From assembly GCA_048296855.1 (NCBI GenBank), contig CP182631.1: a stretch of DNA of 64,000 bases; one strand, written 5' to 3'. Numbering within the stretch: the first letter of the stretch is position 1; each line of letters begins with the position of its first letter. The notes under the pieces were generated by a model. It was given only the letters and a program-made list of their open reading frames with translations, searched no databases and was not told where the DNA came from. The DNA comes from Pseudocolwellia sp048296855. Lineage in GTDB: Bacteria > Pseudomonadota > Gammaproteobacteria > Enterobacterales > Alteromonadaceae. Position numbers and translations under genes: made by a program. Below are positions 9,744 to 18,582 of this stretch, one piece after another.

Positions 9744-11927
9744 TTATTTGCTCTGCTTTTGATAATAGCTTTGTGTAAATTGAATTAAATGATTATTAAA
9801 TGCTTTTTTACCTGTAAATCCATAAGATTCAGCTAGGTTTGAAATTTCTTTCCGTTGGAATATTTTACTAATAATAGGGGCCATAGCGGGATCAAAAGGC
9901 ATTATCATTTGATGCTGTAACCATTTATGTAAATGATAAACACAAACACTATATTGACGTTTTTTAGTAAAAAAATCTTCTATAGCTTTTAAATCTGAGT
10001 TATTCAATATAGGCAAAGAAGATAATGGACAATACGTCATAATTTGCCAAACAAGATCTGGCATCAGCTCTTTATATTGCTCAGCTAATAAGTAGTCAAA
10101 ACTCTGATAAAAACTATTTTCAATTTTATCGAGGTATTCACTGTGTTGTTGATTAATGACTTTTAAGAGTAACGCCGAATGTTCACCGCTGGCTTTATCT
10201 TTAGTAAAACCTATGCGAGCAATTTTATAGTCTTGCTTTTGCCAAAAGTTAAGTAGAGATTTATTTGCACCAAAACTTGTTCCAACAAAGTCTACTTTCG
10301 TTTGTTTAGCATATTCTTCAATACGCGATAAAAACACACTACCTAAACCTTTCTCTTGTAGCTCTGGCACAATAGCAATACGCATAACTCTTAAATATGA
10401 ATAGTTAAAACTACTCTCTTCACCGCAATGCGTGAGCAATGATTGTGGAATAAACTGATCTTTTAAACGTCTTTGATTCGTCTGAATTAACCCTTTTAAT
10501 TGTTCATTTGCATTTGAACCTTCTTTTAATAATAAGGCGACACCCAGTAATTGCTTTTTATACGACAGAGTCACTAAAGTAATGTTGTTGTTATCAAGCA
10601 ATAATCTAAGGTCGTTGGGCGACGTTTGATAATGTGCGGTAACCAGCACTGCAAAAACTTGCTCTAAAAGTAACTCGTTCAACATTAAAGCCTCTGTACT
10701 TACCTGTTCAAACTCAAGAGTTCTTTGCTCATTAATATTTGAAGATAACAACTGCGGCAATGAAAAATTTTCAGGTAACGGTGGCACCTCAGCATTCAAC
10801 AAACAAAGTTCATAAATAAAAGTTTCAACAGGATCATTTTCTGCCCACCTAATTGGCTGACTAATATTTAAGGTTTTACCTTCAGGATATTTTTGTACGA
10901 CATGCTTTTGAAATTTTAATGTAAAACTTCTGCCTGCTCCCTCGTATCCATGAACCGTACTAGCAAAAACCATTCGATGATGTTTCGCCAATAATTGATT
11001 TAAAAAATACAAAGGTATCGAAGCGGCTTCATCCACTAAAACTAAATTAAACACAGTTTTAGTTTTTATTAATTCATCTACAGCAATAAATTGTACATAA
11101 CCGTTTTTATGCTCTAATTGGTTGGCATCCATACGAGTTTTATTTTTTTGCGCTAAACTTTTTGCTAGCTGCATAAAAAACACATCTAAAGATTTTCTAT
11201 GAGTCGCCGTAATAGCTATCCTTAATTCAGACTTTGTATTATCTAATAAGTGAGCACATGCTATAGCTAAAGCTGATGACTTACCTCTTCCTCGATCGGC
11301 TGTTAATATTAAAGGCCTATTTCTATGACCTTTTACCACTTGGATAATATGTTTGACTGCAATGAATTGTTCTTCAGTTACGCAGTTCATTGCTATAGGA
11401 TATTTTTTGAAAACAGTTGGATGAGTTACTGATTTTGGTATAAAGCTGTTTTCTATATTTAAACGACTTGAATCAACTTCTTTTATAATTTTAAAGGTCG
11501 AATCATTAAATATTTTATTAGCCAAACGTTGATTGAAGAAGCTATTTTTAAAAAAGCTTGAGTCCTCTATCTTGTTAGGTAAAACGATAAAAAGAACACC
11601 TCCCGCAACCAAGGTTCCAGATAAGGCAGCCAAAGCATCTACATTAAGCTCTTCACTATAAAAAACGACAAAATGACTTTCTGTGCCTAGCTGATTTCTA
11701 TACGTTTGTTTATTTACATTGCCCCGTTTTAAATTATCGCTGTAAATATACCAACGTTTAGTTTGCTTATCTTTTTCCTCTTCAACAAAAGGATATGAAT
11801 CAATTTTTTTAAGTAACGAATTAGCCCATTGCTCACTTCCTTGTAAAATAACTAGCTGCCTCTTAAAACAATTAAAAGCATTTATAGATACGTTATTTAT
11901 CCACGAAGAAAAGTTGGTTAGAGTCAT
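9744..11927 (-). CDS. tmcA: tRNA(Met) cytidine acetyltransferase
   Basis: TmcA acetylates the wobble cytidine of elongator tRNA-Met using acetyl-CoA and ATP or GTP. The 727-residue protein shows the expected order: an N-terminal DUF1726 domain (to about 175), a helicase-like module with Walker A ADRGRGKS at 210-217 and VDEAASIPL as Walker B, a GNAT acetyltransferase domain (YSYLRVMRIAIVPELQEKGLGS) and a C-terminal tRNA-binding region. Length is close to the E. coli protein. It is the probable first gene of a unit with the ABC exporter; the association looks positional rather than functional. Confidence 0.92.
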   Translation of the reverse strand: MTLTNFSSWINNVSINAFNCFKRQLVILQGSEQWANSLLKKIDSYPFVEEEKDKQTKRWYIYSDNLKRGNVNKQTYRNQLGTESHFVVFYSEELNVDALAALSGTLVAGGVLFIVLPNKIEDSSFFKNSFFNQRLANKIFNDSTFKIIKEVDSSRLNIENSFIPKSVTHPTVFKKYPIAMNCVTEEQFIAVKHIIQVVKGHRNRPLILTADRGRGKSSALAIACAHLLDNTKSELRIAITATHRKSLDVFFMQLAKSLAQKNKTRMDANQLEHKNGYVQFIAVDELIKTKTVFNLVLVDEAASIPLYFLNQLLAKHHRMVFASTVHGYEGAGRSFTLKFQKHVVQKYPEGKTLNISQPIRWAENDPVETFIYELCLLNAEVPPLPENFSLPQLLSSNINEQRTLEFEQVSTEALMLNELLLEQVFAVLVTAHYQTSPNDLRLLLDNNNITLVTLSYKKQLLGVALLLKEGSNANEQLKGLIQTNQRRLKDQFIPQSLLTHCGEESSFNYSYLRVMRIAIVPELQEKGLGSVFLSRIEEYAKQTKVDFVGTSFGANKSLLNFWQKQDYKIARIGFTKDKASGEHSALLLKVINQQHSEYLDKIENSFYQSFDYLLAEQYKELMPDLVWQIMTYCPLSSLPILNNSDLKAIEDFFTKKRQYSVCVYHLHKWLQHQMIMPFDPAMAPIISKIFQRKEISNLAESYGFTGKKAFNNHLIQFTQSYYQKQSK

Positions 11928-12080
11928 TTATGTACATCTAGAATATTAAATCAACATTTAGTTTATCAAGCTATTAAAAATATCTAAACAAACATAAATA
12001 AATTATTGATATTCAAATTTGAAAAGTTATAATTTTTTACCTATGTTCAAAGTATAAAGTTGTAAAAATTTAGGTGTTAT

Positions 12081-12263
12081 ATGAGTGATGATCTAGATAG
12101 TAGTGATGAAATAGATAGCATTGACGAAAGTGATTATGATAAAGATCTAGCAAAAGGAACAAAAGCAGAGCGTAACAGCAAAGTAAGAAGACGTATCGAC
12201 GACCTTTTAGAAAGAAAACGCTTGAAAGAATTATTAGACGATAGCGATGATTGGGAGTTATAA
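12081..12263 (+). CDS. small acidic protein, PA3496-like
   Basis: Protein of 60 residues with an acidic N-terminal half (SDDLDSSDEIDSIDESDYD) and a basic-then-amphipathic C-terminal half (RRRIDDLLERKRLKELLDD). This architecture matches the short conserved gammaproteobacterial family represented by Pseudomonas PA3496, described as a putative envelope integrity protein. An AGGTG ribosome binding site lies five bases before the ATG. It is divergent from tmcA and upstream of pdxH. An opposite-strand open frame covers almost the same bases but has low-complexity composition. Confidence 0.7.
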   Translation: MSDDLDSSDEIDSIDESDYDKDLAKGTKAERNSKVRRRIDDLLERKRLKELLDDSDDWEL

Positions 12264-12370
12264 AAAGCAAAATACACTATATAATCAATACCTTTAACCC
12301 CCCTTATTATTTTTATTATCCTTAGTATCTAAAGCTGATAAAATAGTAAAAAATCATTTGAATTAACTTA

Positions 12371-13027
12371 ATGAATTTACTCGAAAAACTAAAATGTTTA
12401 CTCACCTTTGGTCAAGGGGTCGCTCTACCTTTACCTGATATTTCTTCAGAAACCGATCCATTAGCATTATTTGAGCAGTGGTTTAACGATGCCCAAAAAT
12501 CGGGAATATTGTTACCTGAATCTATGTCGATCAGTACTTGTGATACAAACGGTCAGCCACGTTCTAGAATGGTATTACTTAAAGAATATAATGCTGATGG
12601 TTTTGTTTTTTATACAAACTATGGCAGCAGTAAAAGCCAAGAATTAGAAGCAAATAATAAAATATCACTGCTCTTTCATTGGAATGTTTTACAACGCCAA
12701 ATTCGTATAGAGGGTGAAGTATCAAAAACATCGGCCGAGCAATCTAAACGGTATTTCCATAGCCGAGATAGGGGTAGCCAAATTGGTGCTTGGGCGTCTA
12801 AACAAAGTACTAAGTTAATATCTTCTGATGAGTTAAAAGAACGTGAAGCTTATTATAAGAAGAAGTTCGCAGGTTTAGCTGAAATTCCTTACCCTGAGTT
12901 TTGGGGTGGTTGGAATGTTAAACCTACTTATATTGAATTCTGGCAAGGTAGAGCGAGTAGATTGCATGATAGGATCTGCTTTGAAAAAAATGACAATGCA
13001 TGGACTCACTTCAAACGTCACCCATAG
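12371..13027 (+). CDS. pdxH: pyridoxamine 5'-phosphate oxidase
   Basis: FMN enzyme that oxidises pyridoxamine or pyridoxine phosphate to pyridoxal phosphate. The 218-residue protein has the core pattern DPLALFEQWFNDA, RMVLLKEYNADGFVFYTNYGSSKSQELE, the substrate loop KRYFHSRDRGSQIGAWASKQS, and FWGGWNVKP...FWQGRASRLHDR. The N-terminal segment lacks the usual LRREY start and the C-terminus reads RHP rather than RLAP, so it is a divergent member; active-site residues look intact. There is no clear ribosome binding site before the ATG. It converges on oadB across a bidirectional terminator. Confidence 0.9.
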   Translation: MNLLEKLKCLLTFGQGVALPLPDISSETDPLALFEQWFNDAQKSGILLPESMSISTCDTNGQPRSRMVLLKEYNADGFVFYTNYGSSKSQELEANNKISLLFHWNVLQRQIRIEGEVSKTSAEQSKRYFHSRDRGSQIGAWASKQSTKLISSDELKEREAYYKKKFAGLAEIPYPEFWGGWNVKPTYIEFWQGRASRLHDRICFEKNDNAWTHFKRHP

Positions 13028-13084
13028 CAATTTGAATTTATTACACACATAATAAAAAACTAAGATAATAATCTTAGGGCAATA

Positions 13085-13116
13085 AAAAACGCAAACAGTA
13101 ATGTTTGCGTTTTTTG
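13085..13116. terminator. bidirectional terminator between pdxH and oadB
   Basis: A 7-base-pair stem CGCAAAC/GTTTGCG (13091-13097 with 13104-13110) is extended by flanking A and T runs. It can terminate pdxH rightward and oadGAB leftward. Confidence 0.85.
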
Positions 13117-13155
13117 TTTTATAACACGTTAATAATTCTTTAACGCTTAGTTGCT

Positions 13156-14289
13156 TTAACCGCCAACTAAGGCTAATAAAATCCCCGCAGCAACTGCAGA
13201 ACCTAGTACACCAGCAACATTTGGTCCCATAGCATGCATTAACAAGAAGTTATGCGGATTAGCTTCTAAGCCAACCTTATTTGCTACACGAGCCGCCATA
13301 GGTACAGCAGAAACACCTGCAGCACCAATTAAGGGGTTGATAGGGTCTTTACTCACTTTATTCATAAACTTAGCCATCAGTACACCTGATGCAGTACCAA
13401 TTGAGAATGCAACAGCACCTAAGCCTAAAATACCTAAGGTTTCCACGTTTAAAAACGCATGAGCACTTAATTTAGAACCAACACCTAAACCTAAAAATAT
13501 CGTCGTAATGTTAATTAATTCGTTTTGAGCTGTTGTACTTAAACGATCAACAACACCCGATTCACGCATTAAGTTACCTAAACAGAACATACCAACCAAC
13601 GGAGTAGCTGACGGTAAAAAGAATATTGTCATTAGCAACACACCTAATGGGAATATAATTTTTTCTATCTTAGTAACATGGCGAAGTTGAGCCATTTCAA
13701 TTTTACGTTCATCAACACTGGTTAAAGCGCGCATAATTGGTGGTTGAATAATAGGAACAAGCGCCATGTATGAATACGCGGCAACAGCGATAGCCCCCAA
13801 TAATTCAGGCGCTAGCTTAGAAGCTAAAAATATTGCTGTAGGCCCATCGGCACCACCAATAATCGCAATAGCAGAAGCGTCTTTCAGTGTAAATTCAATA
13901 CCTGGGATCGCATTTAAAGCAATAGCACCAAATAAAGTAGCAAATATACCAAACTGAGCAGCAGCACCTAAAAACAACATTTTAGGGTTAGCAATAAGCG
14001 CCCCAAAGTCTGTCATGGCACCTACCCCCATAAATATAATGAGAGGGAATATACCCGTATCAATACCTGCGTAGTAGATATAATGTAATAATCCACCCAC
14101 TTCTGAAAAACCAGCAACAGGAATATTCGTTAATATTGCACCGAATCCCATAGGAAGTAACAATAAAGGTTCAAAATTGCGAGCAATGGCTAAATACAAT
14201 AAGCCACAACCCACCAGCATCATTACCACTTGGCCAACTTCAAAGTTAGCTAAGCCAGTAGACAACCATAATGTATGTAATGCTTCCAT
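13156..14289 (-). CDS. oadB: oxaloacetate decarboxylase, sodium-pumping beta subunit
   Basis: Integral membrane subunit that couples decarboxylation of the carboxybiotin to sodium export. The 377 residues are almost all hydrophobic segments, with the family motifs GVGAMTDFGALIANPK, AIIGGADGPTAIFLASKLAP (the region of the sodium-binding aspartate) and the C-terminal NPHNFLLMHAMGPNVAGVLGSA. It starts nine bases after oadA with AGGTGA upstream and is the last gene of oadGAB. Confidence 0.95.
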   Translation of the reverse strand: MEALHTLWLSTGLANFEVGQVVMMLVGCGLLYLAIARNFEPLLLLPMGFGAILTNIPVAGFSEVGGLLHYIYYAGIDTGIFPLIIFMGVGAMTDFGALIANPKMLFLGAAAQFGIFATLFGAIALNAIPGIEFTLKDASAIAIIGGADGPTAIFLASKLAPELLGAIAVAAYSYMALVPIIQPPIMRALTSVDERKIEMAQLRHVTKIEKIIFPLGVLLMTIFFLPSATPLVGMFCLGNLMRESGVVDRLSTTAQNELINITTIFLGLGVGSKLSAHAFLNVETLGILGLGAVAFSIGTASGVLMAKFMNKVSKDPINPLIGAAGVSAVPMAARVANKVGLEANPHNFLLMHAMGPNVAGVLGSAVAAGILLALVGG

Positions 14290-14297
14290 TATTTCAC

Positions 14298-16073
14298 CTA
14301 TGTCAAACTTAGTAAGGTGTCGCCAACTGTTACAGAGTCACCCTCTCTAACGTGTACAGCAACAATTTCACCTGCGCTTACAGCACGAATTTCTGTTTCC
14401 ATTTTCATTGCTTCCATCACAATAACAACTTCACCAGCTTCAACCGTTTCACCTTCATTCACTAACACTTTAAAAATGTTACCTGCTAATGGTGCATTTA
14501 GTGTTTCTGCAGCACTAACCGACGTTGACTGCTTAAGCATTTCACCACCGGGAGCATGTGAAACACTTTCAAGGCTTCCACCTGGAGCAACAACAACATC
14601 ATAAACTTTACCGTCTACGCTTACCGCATAATTCTCAGTAGGCTTATCTTCTTTCGATGCTGGAGCAGAAGCTTTAGCTGATTCTTTAGTAGGAACCGGT
14701 TCAAAAGCAGATGGATTGTTACGGTTTTCTAAAAACTTCAAACCAATTTGCGGGAATAATGCATAAGTTAATACATCATCAATTTCATCATCAGCTAGCG
14801 TGATTGACTTCTCTTTCGCTAAATTAGATAACTCAATTGATAAAGCGTCCATTTCTGGTTCAATTAAATCAGCAGGACGACATGTAATGGCTTCAGTACC
14901 ATCAAGTACTTTAGCTTGTAGCTCAGCATCAACAGGAGAAGCAGTAGCGCCATATTCGCCTTTTAAGATACCAGCAGTTTCTTTTGTAATAGACTTATAA
15001 CGTTCGCCTGTAAGTACGTTTAGTACGGCTTGTGTTCCAACAATTTGAGATGTAGGAGTAACTAAAGGAATATTACCTAAGTCTTTACGTACACGAGGGA
15101 TCTCTTTTAATACTTCATCAAATTTATCTGATGCGCCTTGCTCTTTTAATTGGCTTTCCATGTTAGTTAACATGCCACCAGGTACTTGAGCTAGGAGAAT
15201 ACGAGCATCTACACCTTTTAAGCTACCTTCAAATTTTGCATACTTTTCACGTACGTCTCTAAAATATGCAGCTACTTCAGCCATTTTAACTACGTCTAAG
15301 CCTGAATCACGTGGCGTACCATCAACAATAGATGCGATAGTTTCTGTTGGTGAATGCCCATATGTTTGGCTCATTGAAGAAATTGAAGTATCAATTACAT
15401 CAATACCCGCATCAATTGCTTTCATGTGTGTTGCAACACTTAAGCCTGTTGTAGCATGACAATGTAATGAAATAGGTAAAGCTACTGTTTCTTTTAATTT
15501 ACCAATTAACTCAGCTGCAAAGTAAGGTTTGAGTAATCCAGACATATCTTTAATACATAAAGAGTGAGCGCCCATATCTTCTAACTTTTTGGCCATAGTT
15601 AACCAGCCTTCAAGCGTATGAACAGGGCTTTCGGTATAACTTAATGTTCCTTGAGCATGTGCTCCAACTTTAACCGCAGCTTTAATTGATGTTTCTAAGT
15701 TACGAACATCATTCATAGCATCAAAAATACGGAAAACGTCAACACCATTTACGTGTGCACGCTCTACAAATTTTTCTACTACGTCATCAGCATAATGGCG
15801 GTAACCTAAAATGTTTTGTCCACGAAATAACATTTGTTGTTTCGTTTTAGGCATCGCTTTTTTCAGGGCACGAATACGCTCCCAAGGATCTTCACCTAAA
15901 TAACGAATACATGAGTCGAAAGTTGCTCCACCCCATGACTCGATTGACCAATACCCAATTTCATCTAATGTAGAAGCAATGGGTAGCATATCTTCAAGGC
16001 GTAATCTTGTCGCTAATAGTGATTGATGACCGTCACGTAGAACGACCTCAGTGATACCTAAAGGCTTTGACAT
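14298..16073 (-). CDS. oadA: oxaloacetate decarboxylase alpha subunit (carboxyltransferase plus biotin carrier)
   Basis: Cytoplasmic subunit that moves carboxylate from oxaloacetate to its own biotin, giving pyruvate. Residues 1-270 form the HMGL-like carboxyltransferase barrel (TEVVLRDGHQS, metal ligands in ISLHCHATTG), 290-460 the conserved PYC/OADA domain, then an alanine/proline-rich linker near 465-480 and a C-terminal biotinyl domain with VMEAMKMETE, the biotinylated lysine being K557. Length 591 is normal. It lies 20 bases after oadG. The unit runs oxaloacetate decarboxylation as a primary sodium pump. Confidence 0.95.
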   Translation of the reverse strand: MSKPLGITEVVLRDGHQSLLATRLRLEDMLPIASTLDEIGYWSIESWGGATFDSCIRYLGEDPWERIRALKKAMPKTKQQMLFRGQNILGYRHYADDVVEKFVERAHVNGVDVFRIFDAMNDVRNLETSIKAAVKVGAHAQGTLSYTESPVHTLEGWLTMAKKLEDMGAHSLCIKDMSGLLKPYFAAELIGKLKETVALPISLHCHATTGLSVATHMKAIDAGIDVIDTSISSMSQTYGHSPTETIASIVDGTPRDSGLDVVKMAEVAAYFRDVREKYAKFEGSLKGVDARILLAQVPGGMLTNMESQLKEQGASDKFDEVLKEIPRVRKDLGNIPLVTPTSQIVGTQAVLNVLTGERYKSITKETAGILKGEYGATASPVDAELQAKVLDGTEAITCRPADLIEPEMDALSIELSNLAKEKSITLADDEIDDVLTYALFPQIGLKFLENRNNPSAFEPVPTKESAKASAPASKEDKPTENYAVSVDGKVYDVVVAPGGSLESVSHAPGGEMLKQSTSVSAAETLNAPLAGNIFKVLVNEGETVEAGEVVIVMEAMKMETEIRAVSAGEIVAVHVREGDSVTVGDTLLSLT

Positions 16074-16093
16074 GAATATGCTCCTATCTATTT

Positions 16094-16357
16094 TTAATTA
16101 TGTTGACTACGATATTTTGAAACAGCCGAAGATATAGCAGCAACTACACTTGGCGAAACACTATCTGTAGACTTGTTCGAAGCTTTATTAGCTCTCGATG
16201 ATTTAGTTTGAGGTATAGCATCCGGATATTTAATTGCTAACTTAGCTAATACAGCGTTAATAAACACTACCAATAAACCAAGAAATGCAAAAACAAAAAC
16301 CATACCAGCAAGCATTAATGTGCCTGCTTCAATAAATAATTCGTTTAGATGTTCCAT
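16094..16357 (-). CDS. oadG: oxaloacetate decarboxylase gamma subunit
   Basis: Small subunit of 87 residues that anchors the alpha and beta subunits. One N-terminal membrane segment (about 10-34, MLAGMVFVFAFLGLLVVFI) is followed by a polar linker and a C-terminal tail. A GAGGT ribosome binding site precedes the ATG. It is the first gene of the oad operon. The family is poorly conserved, so the call rests on size, topology and position directly before oadA. Confidence 0.9.
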   Translation of the reverse strand: MEHLNELFIEAGTLMLAGMVFVFAFLGLLVVFINAVLAKLAIKYPDAIPQTKSSRANKASNKSTDSVSPSVVAAISSAVSKYRSQHN

Positions 16358-16520
16358 TTTATAACCTCAGGTCACTCTAAAGATAATTAGAATAATCACT
16401 CCAATAACTAAAAACAAATTGTTTTTTCTATTTTCAGAAAAATAACATTTAGTCAATAGCATAAAATACTTAATATTCACTATTATTGATAATTATTCAG
16501 AACATAGTATTACAAAAAAC

Positions 16521-16587
16521 AAATTGTATACAATTTAGCGTCAACAGAAACAAGAGCTATAGAGGATAATTTTATTTTTGTATACAA
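16521..16587. promoter_or_regulatory. pair of TTGTATACAA palindromes upstream of oadGAB
   Basis: A perfect 16-base palindrome centred on ATTGTATACAAT lies at 16521-16536 and a second core TTGTATACAA at 16578-16587; the centres are 54 bases apart, about 165-230 bases upstream of oadG. Palindromes with a GTATAC core are typical operators for FadR-subfamily GntR regulators. The regulator itself is not in the window. Confidence 0.5.
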
Positions 16588-17103
16588 TATACATAAGACG
16601 TATCTGTAATCATAATTATTCATATTTATGTGAATAAAATTTACTATATAAACGATGTTTTTCGTATTAAGTGTTCATTAAATATGATTAATCAATCAGA
16701 AAAGAATAACCTAACTTACTGTAATAATTTTAGGCTTAGCTATGACATGCAACCAATACAACTTATCTGCTCGTATCAGTCATTAAATATTAAATAGGAT
16801 AACTTTATTATTTTTATGAGCGCTATATAAGCTAATCAACTTAACATTAACCCCAACTCGGGTTAATAAATGTTAGAGAATGAATTAAAACTCTTATTTA
16901 TCAAAAAATTAATATGTATCGTTGTTTCCCTAAGTTATATTAACCTCTCAACATTGATATTTTTCTGTATAGAAGGGATTTTTCTATCTATATAGCTGAC
17001 GATTAGTAATAAATTCAACGAAGTTAGGCGTAAAAATAGCTTGTTGAGTAACTTTGCTTATCCCGAAGTAAGGTTAACATTATTAACTTCATAAATTTTA
17101 GGC
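16588..17103. other. gene-poor AT-rich stretch upstream of the oad operon
   Basis: No credible coding region. The one notable structure is a hairpin at 16842-16875: TTAACCC (16847-16853) pairs with GGGTTAA (16860-16866), with a further TAACA/TGTTA pairing outside a four-base bulge. It has no U-tract. Confidence 0.4.
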
Positions 17104-17130
17104 GAAAAAAAACCAGTCATAAGACTGGTT
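17104..17130 (-). terminator. terminator of the tRNA operon
   Basis: An 8-base-pair stem AACCAGTC/GACTGGTT (17111-17118 with 17123-17130) is followed on the minus strand by a U-run (A-run at 17104-17110), just past the last tRNA-Arg. Confidence 0.85.
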
Positions 17131-17142
17131 TTCTTTTTAAAG

Positions 17143-17219
17143 TGGCGGACGCGGCAGGAGTCGAACCTGCGACCGCCTGGTTCGTAGCCAGGTACTCTAT
17201 CCAGCTGAGCTACGCGTCC
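17143..17219 (-). tRNA. tRNA-Arg (ACG), distal copy
   Basis: 77 bases that fold as a full cloverleaf. The 7-base-pair acceptor stem is GGACGCG/CGCGTCC, the anticodon loop CTACGAA gives anticodon ACG (wobble inosine expected), the T-loop is GTTCGACTC and the CCA end is encoded. It is identical to the proximal copy and last in the Ser-Arg-Arg transcript. Confidence 0.97.
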
Positions 17220-17304
17220 GCAATAAACTTGTTTTGTATCTACGTTAAAAGATAAATGTTCACCGTATTCTCGGTCTTTTATGTTTAGCCACTTAAAAGA
17301 AAAG

Positions 17305-17381
17305 TGGCGGACGCGGCAGGAGTCGAACCTGCGACCGCCTGGTTCGTAGCCAGGTACTCTATCCAGCTGAGCTACGCGTCC
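17305..17381 (-). tRNA. tRNA-Arg (ACG), proximal copy
   Basis: Same 77-base cloverleaf with anticodon ACG and encoded CCA as the copy at 17143-17219. The flanks are also repeated (ATCTACGTTAAAAGATA-type spacer on the 5' side of both), which points to a recent tandem duplication. Confidence 0.97.
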
Positions 17382-17439
17382 GTAATAAACTTTTTTTATA
17401 TCTACGTTAAAAGATATTTTCTTCACAACCATTATAAAT

Positions 17440-17533
<94 letters not shown>

Positions 17534-17543
17534 AATGGACGCG

Positions 17544-17572
17544 AATATTAATAGATATAAAAAATAAGTCAA
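17544..17572 (-). promoter_or_regulatory. sigma-70 promoter of the tRNA operon
   Basis: On the minus strand TTGACT (17567-17572) and AATATT (17544-17549) are separated by 17 bases. The bases after the -10 (CGCGTCC) form a GC-rich discriminator as in stable-RNA promoters under stringent control. The start would lie a few bases before the tRNA-Ser. Confidence 0.7.
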
Positions 17573-17645
17573 ACGTTTTTTGTAGATTTATTTCTGTTTG
17601 GTGAGATTTCAGGCAAGACGTTTAATTTTCAGCCATAAATATACA

Positions 17646-17669
17646 AAAAGCCGACAACAGCCGGCTTTT
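17646..17669 (-). terminator. csrA terminator
   Basis: Stem AAAAGCCG/CGGCTTTT (17646-17653 with 17662-17669), immediately downstream of the csrA stop; the stem's own A/T end gives the U-run. Confidence 0.8.
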
Positions 17670-17683
17670 AAGATTTATCAGAA

Positions 17684-17875
17684 TTAACTATCTGTTTGCT
17701 CTGCGTTGCCTTTTTCAGATTGAATTCTCATATAAATTTCTTCTCGGTGTACTGAAATTTCTTTTGGGGCATTTACACCTATTCTTACTTGGTTGCCTTT
17801 AACACCTAAAACAGTAACGGTAACTTCGTCACCAATCATAAGAGTTTCGCCTACACGACGCGTTAATATTAACAT
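17684..17875 (-). CDS. csrA: carbon storage regulator CsrA
   Basis: RNA-binding global regulator that binds GGA motifs in mRNA leaders and classically represses glycogen synthesis. The 63-residue protein begins MLILTRRVGETLMIGD, the invariant N-terminus, and keeps VNAPKEISVHREEIY with the RNA-contacting arginine. A longer open frame extends 11 codons upstream, but the ATG at 17875 has an AAGGAA ribosome binding site and the correct family start. It has its own terminator. The tRNA-Ser/Arg genes downstream are conserved neighbours; alaS, the usual upstream neighbour in E. coli, is absent. Confidence 0.97.
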   Translation of the reverse strand: MLILTRRVGETLMIGDEVTVTVLGVKGNQVRIGVNAPKEISVHREEIYMRIQSEKGNAEQTDS

Positions 17876-18532
17876 ATTGATTTCCTTTTTATTTAATTCG
17901 GGATCCACTAAAGATTTATAAGCTAGTAATAAATTTAAATTTAGTCTAAAAATTATAATAAAGCACTATATCTATTCAAAAAACTTTAAATTTTTTCTAA
18001 AAAAGCATTTTAATATTTAAATACCACTAATATATCCAAATATTAATAACAAAATTAAAGCAACAGTAAGTACATATATTATTATTGTGTATATTAACAA
18101 GCTTATCGTTGCAATAAACACCAAAATTTCTATTTTTTGTATAATATTTTATAAACGTCTTAAAAATAGTTGTAGCAAACACACCAAATAAATGTAATTG
18201 ACTATCATGTAGAGTAAAACTCCAACTCTAAGTTGAACAATTTATAATTCCAATTACTCTAAGTTCCCATTGAGTATGAATGGTACTAAGTATTAGGATA
18301 ATACTCTTTTATACCTCTCCTCTCCCCTTATAACTTTAACTATAAATATAATAAAAGTTATAATCACACCTAAGCAACTGATAACAAACAAAAAAAATAA
18401 AAAAATAAATACTATTACTAAATATTACAAAGATAATTCCATCTAATTATTACAAAAGTTATACATTTGAAAAACGTCAAAAAAAAACAATAAAACACAA
18501 ATAAATCAGCAACATAAAATATAAATAAACTC
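17876..18532. other. long AT-rich region between csrA and aspA with a possible activator site
   Basis: No gene was found. A 10-base inverted repeat TTATAACTTT (18328-18337) / AAAGTTATAA (18354-18363) lies about 190 bases before the sigma-54 promoter, and a further AAAGTTATA occurs at 18455-18463. Their position suits an upstream activator sequence for the DctD-like regulator encoded nearby, but no protein-site match is known to me. The csrA promoter must also lie here. Confidence 0.35.
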
Positions 18533-18548
18533 TGGTATCAATAATGCT
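18533..18548 (+). promoter_or_regulatory. sigma-54 (-24/-12) promoter of aspA
   Basis: TGGTATCAATAATGCT matches the sigma-54 consensus, with GG (18534-18535) and GC (18546-18547) exactly ten bases apart. Transcription would begin near 18559, leaving a 24-base leader to the ATG at 18583. An NtrC-family activator is encoded about 6 kb downstream. Confidence 0.65.
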
Positions 18549-18582
18549 ATACAACATCTAATTAACAATGTGGATGTACGCT

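Noticed and set aside
12070..12270. Minus-strand open frame of 66 codons
   Set aside because: It lies opposite the small PA3496-like gene, which has a ribosome binding site and a conserved basic-amphipathic C-terminus; the minus frame is leucine/tyrosine/histidine-rich low complexity.
14317..15000. Plus-strand frames opposite oadA
   Set aside because: Shadow frames of a strongly conserved gene, with serine/threonine-rich composition expected from antisense reading.
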